This document shows positions 16,422 through 24,755 of a stretch of 64,000 nucleotides of DNA, piece after piece; the first letter of the stretch is position 1, and the number at the start of each line of letters is the position of its first letter. Position numbers and translations under genes: made by a program. The stretch covers positions 62,001 through 126,000 of the forward strand of contig JADKBB010000002.1 in NCBI GenBank assembly GCA_016715195.1, read 5' to 3'. This DNA comes from Candidatus Villigracilis proximus. GTDB taxonomy: Bacteria > Chloroflexota > Anaerolineae > Anaerolineales > Villigracilaceae. The notes beneath the pieces are model-generated. The model had not been told where the DNA came from and ran no database searches. It saw only the letters and a list, made by a program, of their open reading frames with translations.

Positions 16422-17588
16422 ATGATTAAACATAATCTTTTTAAATTATCAATGTTTTTTACGATTGCGAGCCTGGTCATGTCTGCTTGTAGCGGTGGGG
16501 AAGGGAGTGCTGTGGCTGATGCTGACACTGATAATGATGGAGAAAAAATCACATCCAGCGGATTTGCCTGCCCTGCGCCCGAATTCCCGGTTGAAGTTAC
16601 TTCCACTGAGTTAAATATTTTTGTGTGGACCGAATACATGCCAGCTGAGATGATCGAATGTTTTGAGATGGTCTATGGCATCAAGGTTAACCAAGATGAA
16701 TACTCCACGAATGAGGAGATGTATGCCAAAGTCTCTGCGGGCAGTTCGAATTATGATCTTGTTCAACCCACCGACTACATTATTGCATTGATGATGCGTC
16801 AAGACTTATTACAGGAACTTGATCACGCTCAACTTCCCGCACTTAAGAATTTCGATCCAAATTACCTCAATCTCCCGTTTGATCCCGGTAACAAGTACAC
16901 CATCCCATATCAGGCGGGCACAGAGGGTATCGTGGTGAATACTGAAACGGTTGAAAATATCCCGCAATCATGGGCTGACTTGTGGAAGCCCGAATACGCT
17001 GGCAGAATGGTTTTTCTTGACGAATCTCGCACAATCATTGGTGTGGTGCTTCTGACACTTGGATATAGTATTAATACAACCGACCCTGTGAAACTGGAGG
17101 AGGCGAAAGCAAAGCTGGCCGAACTTGTTCCAGGTGTTAAGTTATTTGATAGTGACAGCCCCAAAACAGCGTTGATCGCCGGAGATGTAGACCTCGGCAT
17201 CACATGGACAGCGGAAGCACTGCTCGCTCAACAGGAGAACCCTGCCATTCAATATATTTATCCAACAGAGGGCGCGCTTTTATGGCAGGATAATTGGGCA
17301 ATGCTTGCAAATGCTCCTCATGCAGATGCGGCTTATGCCTGGCTTAACTACACCATGCAGGGTGATATTTTTTGGATGATGCTGCGTGACTTTCCATACA
17401 CAAACCCAAATCAGGCTGCATTGGATTACGCAAAAGAAAATCAAACAGAACTATACGATGCGTACATAGCGTCTCCGATCACAAATACGCCCGCTGAAGT
17501 GATCGCGAGCGGTCATCGTACTGAAGATGTGGGTGAGGCGACTCCACTGTATGATGCCATCTGGGTTGAAGTTAAAGGAGGAGAGTAG
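16422..17588 (+). CDS. potD: Polyamine ABC transporter substrate-binding lipoprotein, copy 2
   Basis: A 388-residue paralogue of the preceding gene, very similar throughout (for example YDLVQPTDYIIALMMRQDLL and TAEALLAQQENPAIQYIYPT). The signal peptide ends in lipobox VMSAC with C23; the linker differs completely, being rich in acidic residues (DADTDNDGE). It is a tandem duplicate with silent and conservative changes spread along its length, so the duplication is not recent. It lies behind a terminator, so it may be expressed separately and could have a different ligand preference. AAAGGA precedes ATG 16422. Confidence 0.93.
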   Translation: MIKHNLFKLSMFFTIASLVMSACSGGEGSAVADADTDNDGEKITSSGFACPAPEFPVEVTSTELNIFVWTEYMPAEMIECFEMVYGIKVNQDEYSTNEEMYAKVSAGSSNYDLVQPTDYIIALMMRQDLLQELDHAQLPALKNFDPNYLNLPFDPGNKYTIPYQAGTEGIVVNTETVENIPQSWADLWKPEYAGRMVFLDESRTIIGVVLLTLGYSINTTDPVKLEEAKAKLAELVPGVKLFDSDSPKTALIAGDVDLGITWTAEALLAQQENPAIQYIYPTEGALLWQDNWAMLANAPHADAAYAWLNYTMQGDIFWMMLRDFPYTNPNQAALDYAKENQTELYDAYIASPITNTPAEVIASGHRTEDVGEATPLYDAIWVEVKGGE

Positions 17589-17704
17589 CTTCTTCTCGTA
17601 GACAATAATTAAGTAAGAATCAGACTTGGGTATTCGTGTAGTCAGTGTCTTGGTTTTTTTGTGTACAATAATGCTCTGCGAAATAACAAATCATCATGAA
17701 TTTA

Positions 17705-17733
17705 TTGACTTTAATGCAAAAAAGGAATAAAAT
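17705..17733 (+). promoter_or_regulatory. Candidate promoter directly upstream of the second Lrp gene
   Basis: TTGACT (17705-17710) and TAAAAT (17728-17733) are 17 bases apart. Transcription would start almost at ATG 17740, giving a near-leaderless mRNA; however AAAGGAA (17721-17727) inside the spacer could be a ribosome-binding site for a longer transcript, so the two readings compete. Confidence 0.35.
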
Positions 17734-17739
17734 AAATCA

Positions 17740-18210
17740 ATGGAAAGCGTAATCGGCAATATTAATCAATCTGGACGCCTTGACAACATCGATCAATACA
17801 TTATTGACGCCATGCGTAAAGATGGCAGGGAAGCATTTGCTCAGATCGCAGAACAGCTCAACGTCTCGCCCGGTATGATCCGCCAGCGTTATAACCGCCT
17901 CGTTGAACTTGGTTATCTCAAAGTGGTGGCGGTTACAAATCCGCTCATGATGGGTATTCGCACCATGGCGCTGATCGGCATCCATACCGATGGCGGCAAG
18001 ATGCTGCAAGTGGCCGAGAAAATAGCCAAACTCGATGAGGTCGTTTACATGGTGGTTGTCAGCGGACGTTATGACATCATGTGTGAAGTTTTTTGCCGCG
18101 ACCATGAAGACCTGCTAAAATTTCTTACAGAGAAACTTGCCAAAGTGGATGGGATCCGCGAGACCGAATCCTTCATTCACTTGAAGATCATGAAGGAAAT
18201 TTATTTTTAG
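17740..18210 (+). CDS. Lrp/AsnC-family transcriptional regulator
   Basis: A 156-residue regulator with an N-terminal AsnC helix-turn-helix (residues 12-65: IDQYIIDAMRKDGREAFAQI, then SPGMIRQRYNRLVELGYLK) and a C-terminal RAM domain (80-150: LIGIHTDGGKMLQVAEKIAK, VVSGRYDIMCEVFC). It follows the polyamine transporter genes and precedes the saccharopine dehydrogenase-like and permease genes, so it is a candidate local regulator of amine or amino acid uptake. The ligand is not predictable. Confidence 0.92.
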   Translation: MESVIGNINQSGRLDNIDQYIIDAMRKDGREAFAQIAEQLNVSPGMIRQRYNRLVELGYLKVVAVTNPLMMGIRTMALIGIHTDGGKMLQVAEKIAKLDEVVYMVVVSGRYDIMCEVFCRDHEDLLKFLTEKLAKVDGIRETESFIHLKIMKEIYF

Positions 18211-18313
18211 GAAATTCACGCTTCACCCGGACCTGAAACCGGGTGCGGCGGAATAAAACTTGTCTGCCCCGTAAGTTAAGATCACGGCGGTGGAGCCAAT
18301 AAAAAAAGGAAAT

Positions 18314-18430
18314 ATGAAAGCGTTTTTGAAAGCAATACGTACGATCGGGGAAACCTTTACCAAAGTGTATATGGTGGGGCTATTTATGAATCCAAACAGT
18401 AATCCTAACTCGCATACGCGCGAGTTATAA
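18314..18430 (+). CDS. Possible 38-residue small protein
   Basis: ATG 18314 is preceded by AAAAAAAGGAAAT, a good ribosome-binding site, and the frame runs to TAA at 18428-18430. The product begins MKAFLKAIRTIGETFTKVYM and ends SNPNSHTREL: a basic amphipathic N-terminal half with a short hydrophobic stretch, then a polar tail. No family is recognised. It fills most of the 240-base gap between the Lrp regulator and the saccharopine dehydrogenase-like gene and is followed by that gene within 20 bases, so it could also be a leader peptide. Support rests on start signal and position only. Confidence 0.4.
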   Translation: MKAFLKAIRTIGETFTKVYMVGLFMNPNSNPNSHTREL

Positions 18431-18450
18431 AACTAAATGGAGCAAAGATC

Positions 18451-19656
18451 ATGAAAGTATTACTCGTTGGTGTTGGCGGGGTGGGCGAAGCAATTGCGGC
18501 GATTGCAAAACCGCGCGCCTGGATGGAACAAATGGTACTTGCAGATTACAACGTCAAACGCGCTGAAGAAGTGCAGAAGAAAATGGGAGATAACAATCGT
18601 TTCCCCGTTGAATTCATTGACGCCAGTAATCAACAAATGATCGAAGACCTCGCTAAAAAATATAGCGTGGATTTGATCATGAATTCCGTTGATCCGATCT
18701 TCAACAAACAGATCTTCGATGCCGCGTATAATGTCGGCGCAACCTATATGGATATGGCCATGACTCTCTCCGAGCCGCATCCAACTGACCCGTTCAATAA
18801 ACCCGGTATCAAACTTGGTGACTATCAATTCGATAAAGCCAAAGACTGGGAGAAGAAGAATATTCTCGCACTCGTTGGCTTTGGTGTGGAGCCCGGCATG
18901 GCAGATGTATTCGCCCGCTACGCAGCCGACCATCTCTTTGATGAAATTGAAGAACTAGGCATCCGTGACGGTGCCAACATTGCCATCTCAGGCTATGAAT
19001 TTGCGCCCAACTTCTCGATCTGGACCACCATCGAAGAGTGCCTGAATCCGCCCGTGATCTGGCAGGATGGCGAGTGGATCACCACCGCACCATTTTCTGA
19101 GCCCGAAATCTTTGACTTCCCCGAGATCGGTCCCGTGGAAATTGTCAACGTGGAGCATGAAGAAGTTTTACTCATGCCGCGTTGGATCAAGACCAAGCGC
19201 GCCACGTTCAAGTATGGTTTGGGTGACCAGTTCATTGGAGTGCTCAAAACCTTGCACATGCTTGGCCTTGATAACAAAGAAAAAATTACAGTGAAGGGTG
19301 TACAGGTTGCACCGCGCGATGTTGTGGCGGCCTGTTTACCAGACCCCGCTCATCTTGGAGATAAGATGTCTGGCAAGACCTGTGCCGGAACCTGGGTCAA
19401 AGGCACAAAAGATGGCAAGCCGCGCCAGGTTTATCTTTATCAGGTGGCAGATAACAAAGCCTGCATGGATGCCTGGGGCTGTCAGGCGGTGGTGGCTCAA
19501 ACCGCTTTCAGCGCAGTCATCGCCATGGACTTGATCAAACACGGCGTCTGGAAGGGTGTCGGCGTTCTTGGCCCTGAGGCGTTCCCGCCTGATCCATTCA
19601 TGGAAAAAATGGCCGATTACGGCTTCCCGTACGGGATGAAGGAAATGACCGCATAA
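18451..19656 (+). CDS. Saccharopine dehydrogenase-like NAD(P)-binding oxidoreductase
   Basis: A 401-residue protein of the saccharopine dehydrogenase family. The N-terminus is a Rossmann fold (VLLVGVGGVGEAIAAIAKPR), and residues around 146-160 read GFGVEPGMADVFARYA, a family signature. Members include lysine dehydrogenases, saccharopine reductase and carboxynorspermidine synthase, which makes a C-N bond between an amine and an aldehyde. The polyamine genes around it make a carboxynorspermidine or related activity attractive, but this is inference. GGAGC precedes ATG 18451. A strong terminator follows, so it is the last gene of its unit. Confidence 0.88.
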   Translation: MKVLLVGVGGVGEAIAAIAKPRAWMEQMVLADYNVKRAEEVQKKMGDNNRFPVEFIDASNQQMIEDLAKKYSVDLIMNSVDPIFNKQIFDAAYNVGATYMDMAMTLSEPHPTDPFNKPGIKLGDYQFDKAKDWEKKNILALVGFGVEPGMADVFARYAADHLFDEIEELGIRDGANIAISGYEFAPNFSIWTTIEECLNPPVIWQDGEWITTAPFSEPEIFDFPEIGPVEIVNVEHEEVLLMPRWIKTKRATFKYGLGDQFIGVLKTLHMLGLDNKEKITVKGVQVAPRDVVAACLPDPAHLGDKMSGKTCAGTWVKGTKDGKPRQVYLYQVADNKACMDAWGCQAVVAQTAFSAVIAMDLIKHGVWKGVGVLGPEAFPPDPFMEKMADYGFPYGMKEMTA

Positions 19657-19665
19657 AGTTCATAA

Positions 19666-19703
19666 AGCGGACAAACGTGAGAACGTTTGTCCGCTCTTTT
19701 TTT
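19666..19703 (+). terminator. Rho-independent terminator
   Basis: AGCGGACAAACGT and ACGTTTGTCCGCT form a 13-base perfect stem around a GAGA loop, followed by CTTTTTTTT. It ends the saccharopine dehydrogenase-like transcript. Confidence 0.95.
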
Positions 19704-19774
19704 GGATATGGAGTTCATCAGCTTGCTGATGTTTTCTTGCAAGCTCTCGCACTCCAATACTTTCGGAGGGCACA

Positions 19775-21373
19775 ATGAATAAGAAACTTGGTGAGGGAAA
19801 TGTCATCAGCGCAGAGACGAAAAAGCTCAAGCGTGAATTGACACTTTGGCCGTTGTTCGGGTTGATCTATTTCACAGTGTGCGGCGGTGCTTTCGGAGCA
19901 GAGCCAATGGTCGGCTGGTCAGGACCCGGTCTGGCGTTGCTTCTGTTTGTATTAACTCCTCTATTCTTCAGCATTCCCAATATGTTGATGGTGCGCGAAA
20001 TGCAATCCATGATGCCGGTTGAGGGTGGTTATTATCATTGGCTCAAAGTTGCCTTTGGTCCTTTCGTCGGCTACATGGGCGGATGGATGAACTGGGTGGT
20101 TTCATGGGTTGATGTTTCCATTTATCCTGTGCTCGCTGCTTACTATCTTGGATACTTTTTTCCGGCATTGCGTGAAGGCGCAACGATCGGCGGCGTATTT
20201 GTGGATAGCACGTGGCTTTCCTTTCTCGTTGCAGTTACTTTAATTTGGCTGGTCTCTGCCTTGAATGTGCGCGGCGCGCGTTTTTCAGGATTGCTGACCA
20301 ACTGGCTGGGAATCATCATGCTGCTGCCATTGATCGCGTTGACGGTTATTGGTTTTATGGCATGGCTCAAGGGCGGCACAACTGTTCAATTACCATTTCT
20401 GCCCGGCGGTGCGGAAGTTAATTTTAACAACACGATTGGCGCGTTGAGCACAGGCATCTTTGTTGCCATGTGGAATTTCATGGGTTGGGAATTGCCCGCC
20501 GCAGCCGGTGATGAGATCGTTAATCCAAAGAAAACATATCCGCTGGCGATGGCGTTGGTGCTGGTCGCTGCAATTGCAACCTATGCCTTGCCGACTCTGG
20601 CTGGTCTGTATGGCGGCGCGGGCGAAGATGGCCGTTACCAAATGTGGGGCATTGAAGAATACGAAAGCGGCGAAGGCATTGGCCCTGTTTTGGATGAATA
20701 CGGTGTTCCTCATGAGCAGGCGCAATCCTGGGGCGTGGATACATCAAGCTCGGTCGGATGGGAATTTCCAGATATTGCTCACGCAGTAGCGGATAAATTA
20801 ACGGGTCAAACCAACGGGACGCTTGCTCTTGCTATGGGAGCTTTAGTTACCTTTTCGGCAGTGTTAAGCATGGTCGGCTTGTTCATCGGCAATGGTCTCG
20901 GCGGAACGCGCGTGCCCTTTGCGATGGCCGCAGACGGTATGATGCCGAAATTCATGGTGAAGGTCCACCCGAAGTATGGAACTCCGTGGGTCGCGATTCT
21001 GTTTTGCGGATTGATCTATTCTGTCTTTTCGCTTTCGGCGTTTGCCGCTTTGGTGGTGATTGACGTATTCCTCAACATGCTGGTGTTGATGGCTGAATTC
21101 TTTGCCATGTGGAAATTGCGTTTTTCCATGCCGCACTTGGAACGCAAAAAAGTCCCCGGCGGCTATTTTGGGTTAACCCTTGTGACACTTGCTCCTGCCA
21201 TGATTATTGGCCTCGCCATCTACAGCCAATATACTGAAGAAGGCATGGCCTCCATTTCGTGGGCGTTGGGCGCGATGGTCATCGGTGCGATCCTGTATTT
21301 CCCGATCCGCATGTGGATTAAACCGGGAATTCCAGATGTCAACCCGTTCGTGGCGGGTTTGGGAGACGATTAA
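19775..21373 (+). CDS. APC-superfamily amino acid/amine permease
   Basis: A 532-residue membrane protein with about twelve hydrophobic spans. The first span carries the APC pattern LWPLFGLIYFTVCGGAFGAE, whose glycine-rich break is where substrate binds. NVRGARFSGLLTNWLGIIML and GTRVPFAMAADGMMPKFMVK are characteristic of the superfamily. Between spans, around residues 285-340, is an unusually long acidic loop (EDGRYQMWGIEEYESGEG, ending DTSSSVGWEFPD). It would import an amino acid or amine by cation or exchange coupling. GGAGGG precedes ATG 19775. Substrate is unknown; the surrounding genes suggest an amine or omega-amino acid. Confidence 0.92.
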   Translation: MNKKLGEGNVISAETKKLKRELTLWPLFGLIYFTVCGGAFGAEPMVGWSGPGLALLLFVLTPLFFSIPNMLMVREMQSMMPVEGGYYHWLKVAFGPFVGYMGGWMNWVVSWVDVSIYPVLAAYYLGYFFPALREGATIGGVFVDSTWLSFLVAVTLIWLVSALNVRGARFSGLLTNWLGIIMLLPLIALTVIGFMAWLKGGTTVQLPFLPGGAEVNFNNTIGALSTGIFVAMWNFMGWELPAAAGDEIVNPKKTYPLAMALVLVAAIATYALPTLAGLYGGAGEDGRYQMWGIEEYESGEGIGPVLDEYGVPHEQAQSWGVDTSSSVGWEFPDIAHAVADKLTGQTNGTLALAMGALVTFSAVLSMVGLFIGNGLGGTRVPFAMAADGMMPKFMVKVHPKYGTPWVAILFCGLIYSVFSLSAFAALVVIDVFLNMLVLMAEFFAMWKLRFSMPHLERKKVPGGYFGLTLVTLAPAMIIGLAIYSQYTEEGMASISWALGAMVIGAILYFPIRMWIKPGIPDVNPFVAGLGDD

Positions 21374-21530
21374 GGCGAAAGGTAGAAAATGCTTTTTAAG
21401 GCCGGGCAATTCACAGTTCAGAATTGACGCGGGTCTTTATTCATATCCTTAAATTTTGTCACGTCCTTATAATGATTGCCAGACGCGATGAGAGGATAAT
21501 ACATCCATTCGTAATGCCATGAGGTAACGT

Positions 21531-22665
21531 ATGGAAGATAAGACCATGATTCTTGTAATAGATGATGAACCGGCCATTCGCATGGGGCTGGCGGCTACGC
21601 TTGCGCGGCGCGGATATAGTGTGGTTACTGCGATGAACGGAGATGATGGCTATATCAAGGCGAAACAAGCGCAGCCCGATCTGATTATTTCAGATGTAAT
21701 GATGCCCGCGCTGGATGGGTTTGAGATGAAGCAGCAAATGAGCGAAGACCCGCAGCTTGCGCTTATTCCGTTTATTTTTTTGACGGCGCGGGCGGCCAGT
21801 GAAGATCGGGTTTCAGGGATTCGCAACGGGGCAGATGATTATGTGACGAAGCCTTTTGTGACCGAGGAGCTGATCGCGCGTATCGAGGCTGTGTTGCGCC
21901 GTGTGAAGACAGAACAGGAACGCGGTCGTACTCAGGTGATCCAATCGGCACAGGAGGAGATGGATAAGCTGCGTAAGGAAGTTTTGCAAAATTTTAGCCA
22001 CGAGCTGCGCACTCCATTGGGCAATGTAATGATGTCGCTGGATATGGTCGTAAACCATAAGTTTACGACCCCTGAGGAGCAAGGTGAGTTTATTCGCATT
22101 GCGCATTCAAGCGCAGATCGTTTGGAGTCGTTGATCGCGGATATTATCCTTCTGGCTGATATTGACCAGAATAAATTAAATACTTTGCGTCAGACAATTG
22201 ATCCTGAAAACCATATTTTGGCGCCGATCAAAAGAAGGCTGGCACGATATGAAACAAAGCGATTAAGCTTTGTGCATGATATTTCACTGGATGCTGAAAT
22301 CAAAGCGCCGCGTCGTGAGTTTGCCCAGGCATTGGTACATTTATTGGATAATGCATTTCGGTTTAGTCCTGAACGCGGCAGGGTTGCGCTGTTGGTGAGC
22401 GCGGGGAAAAACGGCGGTGCAACGATCACTGTGCAGGATGAAGGCAGAGGAATTCCGGTTGAATTGCGTGAAAAAGTATTTGAACGTTTTTATCAGGTCA
22501 GTCAGGGAGATGGGCGCGAATATCAGGGTTTGGGGCTGGGGTTGACGATTGCGCGCGATGTTCTCCAGTTTGGGTGGTGAGGTTAAAATACTCGATACTG
22601 AAACTGGCTGTTGTGTGCAGGCCATACTGCCCGATCTGCGCCCGGAAGATATAACGTATGGATGA
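21531..22665 (+). CDS. Response regulator-histidine kinase hybrid (frameshift near the C-terminus)
   Basis: A cytoplasmic hybrid. Residues 5-122 are a receiver domain with phosphoacceptor D55 (DLIISDVMMPALDG) and K107. Residues 147-210 form a HisKA domain with H157 (FSHELRTPLGN), and an HATPase follows (HLLDNAFRFSPERG, DEGRGIPVELREKVF, GLGLGLTIARD). The continuous frame stops at 22580, but the next bases in a shifted frame encode LGGEVKILDTETGCCVQAIL and a stop at 22663-22665, as expected for the end of the HATPase. One indel in TTTGGG (22569-22574) explains it. The extended end overlaps the next kinase gene by eight bases, implying coupled expression. Signal unknown. Confidence 0.9.
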
Positions 22666-24601
22666 AAAGACGATTCCACTTGGCAGGCTTCCAGTTGACA
22701 TTAAGGTACAAGTCAGCGGGAGGAATAAGCTGGGAGGAAATCTGGATTATCGCGCTTTATTCGAGCAAACGGGGGAATGTGTTTTTATTATCGGACTGGA
22801 TTTTAAGTTTATTACAGCCAATCAACAGGCGCTGCGTTTGCTGGGTTACGAAGAATCCCAGTTGATCGGTCTGCCGGTTGGAGATATTATGCTGTTGGAT
22901 AACTCCAGCGAGCGTGATGCGCTGCTTGAAAAGCATTTAAGTATTTCTGAATCTACATTAAAGAAAAAGGATGACAGCCTGCTGCCGGTGGAATTGAGTA
23001 TTTCGGTTGTCCATAATGACAACGGACTGCCCGCGTATATTCAAATGTTGGCGCGTGATATTTCAGAGCGTAAACATTCTGAAGCAAGTTTGAAGCGGCA
23101 TATGCTCGCGCTGGCGGTGATCAGCGAGGCAACTGCCGGGTTGTTCCGTTCTCCCAATATCCAGCTGGCTATCCCTGAAGTACTTGAATCTCTGGGGTAT
23201 GCGGTGGATGTATTTTGCTGTGCGTTGTTCAATATTCACGCAACTGCGATGATGGAGCAGTATCAATGGGTGGATCATGAGGCGGCTGGATTTAATATCA
23301 CAGCGGCACTTCATCCATTTCTGGATGCGATCGCAGAGAGTCCCACGCGCGTGTTTTCTGTCAAGGGGGTGAAAATTGAAAACTCGCCATTTCCGGTTAT
23401 CTCCATTTTGGTGATCCCGATTCAAGGCGCGATGGGCTCATGGGGATTTCTAGCCTTATTTGATAAACAGAATCAGCTTTCATGGCTGGCGAATGAATTT
23501 GATACGATTCAGACGACTGCGAATTTGATCGGCGCGGCATTGGAGAAATTGCGCTATGAGGAAACGATCCGTGTCAGTGAGATGCGCAACCGCATCATCG
23601 TGGACGCGCTGCCTGACCTGTTGCTCCGAACAGATCTGTCGGGACGGATTCTCGACTACAACGCGAATCCGAGTCATCCGTTGTTCGCGCCGCGTGAATT
23701 GGTGATCGGCAGAAAATTACAGGAATTATGGCCGCCTGATGTGGCAAAAATGATCCTTGAAACCGATTCGCATCAGGCTTTTCTTGCGTCTCACTGGGTA
23801 TATGGATTCAATCTGCCGAATCACGAGCAGACATTTGAAGCGCGTTTGCATCCGATCAGCACTGGGGAGGCCTTGATCATTGTGCGTGATATTACCGAGC
23901 AGGCGCGGCTTGATCAGATGAAATCTGATTTTATCAACCGTGCATCACATGAGTTGCGCACGCCTTTGACTTCTGCAATTCTGATGACCGAATTGTTGCA
24001 GCAAGGCGGCACGAACGAGGAGATTGCTGAATACTGGCGTGTACTGGTGAGTGAGTTGAACCGTCAGAAGGAGCTTATTAATCAGTTGCTGCTTGCAGGG
24101 CGCCTGGAAAGCGGCAGGATGAAACTTGATGCGCATCCAATGGATTTGATGCCTGTTTTGAACGAGTCTATTTTAGCGGTCAGGGCGATTGCGGGTAGAC
24201 GAAATATCTCTATCAAGCTGAAAACAGAAGATGGCGCTGTTTGGGTTTTTGGGGAAACAGGCGGTCTTTCTCAGGTTTTTATCAATTTGATCAACAATGC
24301 GGTGAAATTCTCGCCGGCGGGAAAAAGCGTTGAGTTAACAACTGCGGTTAGCGGCAATGAGGTGGTGATTTCGATCAGGGATCATGGGCTTGGGATTCCG
24401 CCTGAGGCGATTCCGCATTTGTTCGAGCGTTTCTATCGTGCCAAAAATGTGACTGTGGCGGAGATTCCCGGCAGCGGCATTGGCTTGTATATCGTTAAGT
24501 CCATTGTGGATGAGTTGGGCGGGACGATCTCTGTCGTGAGCGAGATCAATCAGGGGACTGTGTTTAACGTCAGGTTGAGGATGGCGGGAAGGGAAGGGTA
24601 A
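22658..24601 (+). CDS. PAS-GAF-PAS histidine kinase
   Basis: A 647-residue cytoplasmic sensor kinase. Domains in order: PAS (about 30-140, LFEQTGECVFIIGLDFKFIT to ARDISERKHSE), GAF-like region (about 150-300), a second PAS (about 305-418, ending IVRDITEQARL), HisKA with H431 (FINRASHELRTPLTSA) and HATPase (FINLINNAVKFSPAG, IRDHGLGIPPEAIPHLFERF, GSGIGLYIVKSI). No membrane span is evident. It overlaps the preceding response regulator-kinase hybrid, so the two probably form a signalling pair. The target is unknown; the aldehyde oxidoreductase operon lies immediately downstream. Confidence 0.93.
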   Translation: MDEKTIPLGRLPVDIKVQVSGRNKLGGNLDYRALFEQTGECVFIIGLDFKFITANQQALRLLGYEESQLIGLPVGDIMLLDNSSERDALLEKHLSISESTLKKKDDSLLPVELSISVVHNDNGLPAYIQMLARDISERKHSEASLKRHMLALAVISEATAGLFRSPNIQLAIPEVLESLGYAVDVFCCALFNIHATAMMEQYQWVDHEAAGFNITAALHPFLDAIAESPTRVFSVKGVKIENSPFPVISILVIPIQGAMGSWGFLALFDKQNQLSWLANEFDTIQTTANLIGAALEKLRYEETIRVSEMRNRIIVDALPDLLLRTDLSGRILDYNANPSHPLFAPRELVIGRKLQELWPPDVAKMILETDSHQAFLASHWVYGFNLPNHEQTFEARLHPISTGEALIIVRDITEQARLDQMKSDFINRASHELRTPLTSAILMTELLQQGGTNEEIAEYWRVLVSELNRQKELINQLLLAGRLESGRMKLDAHPMDLMPVLNESILAVRAIAGRRNISIKLKTEDGAVWVFGETGGLSQVFINLINNAVKFSPAGKSVELTTAVSGNEVVISIRDHGLGIPPEAIPHLFERFYRAKNVTVAEIPGSGIGLYIVKSIVDELGGTISVVSEINQGTVFNVRLRMAGREG

Positions 24602-24699
24602 GGCTGCGGGGAGAAAATGTCATTCGAGGCTGTGCCAGATTTCGGTTTGGGAATGAAGCGGTTATTTAATCCGTATGTGTCACTTTCGGAAAACCTGCG

Positions 24700-24745
24700 T
24701 TGTCTTAAGTCCGCCAGACCTGTATAATTGAAAAAATAATTATAC
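24700..24745 (+). promoter_or_regulatory. Promoter with overlapping dyad upstream of the first aldehyde oxidoreductase
   Basis: TTGTCT (24700-24705) and TATAAT (24723-24728) are exactly 17 bases apart. GTATAATT (24722-24729) and AATTATAC (24738-24745) form an 8-base inverted repeat that includes the -10 box, so a repressor bound there would block transcription. CGGAGG of the gene follows at once. Confidence 0.65.
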
Positions 24746-24755
24746 GGAGGATGTC

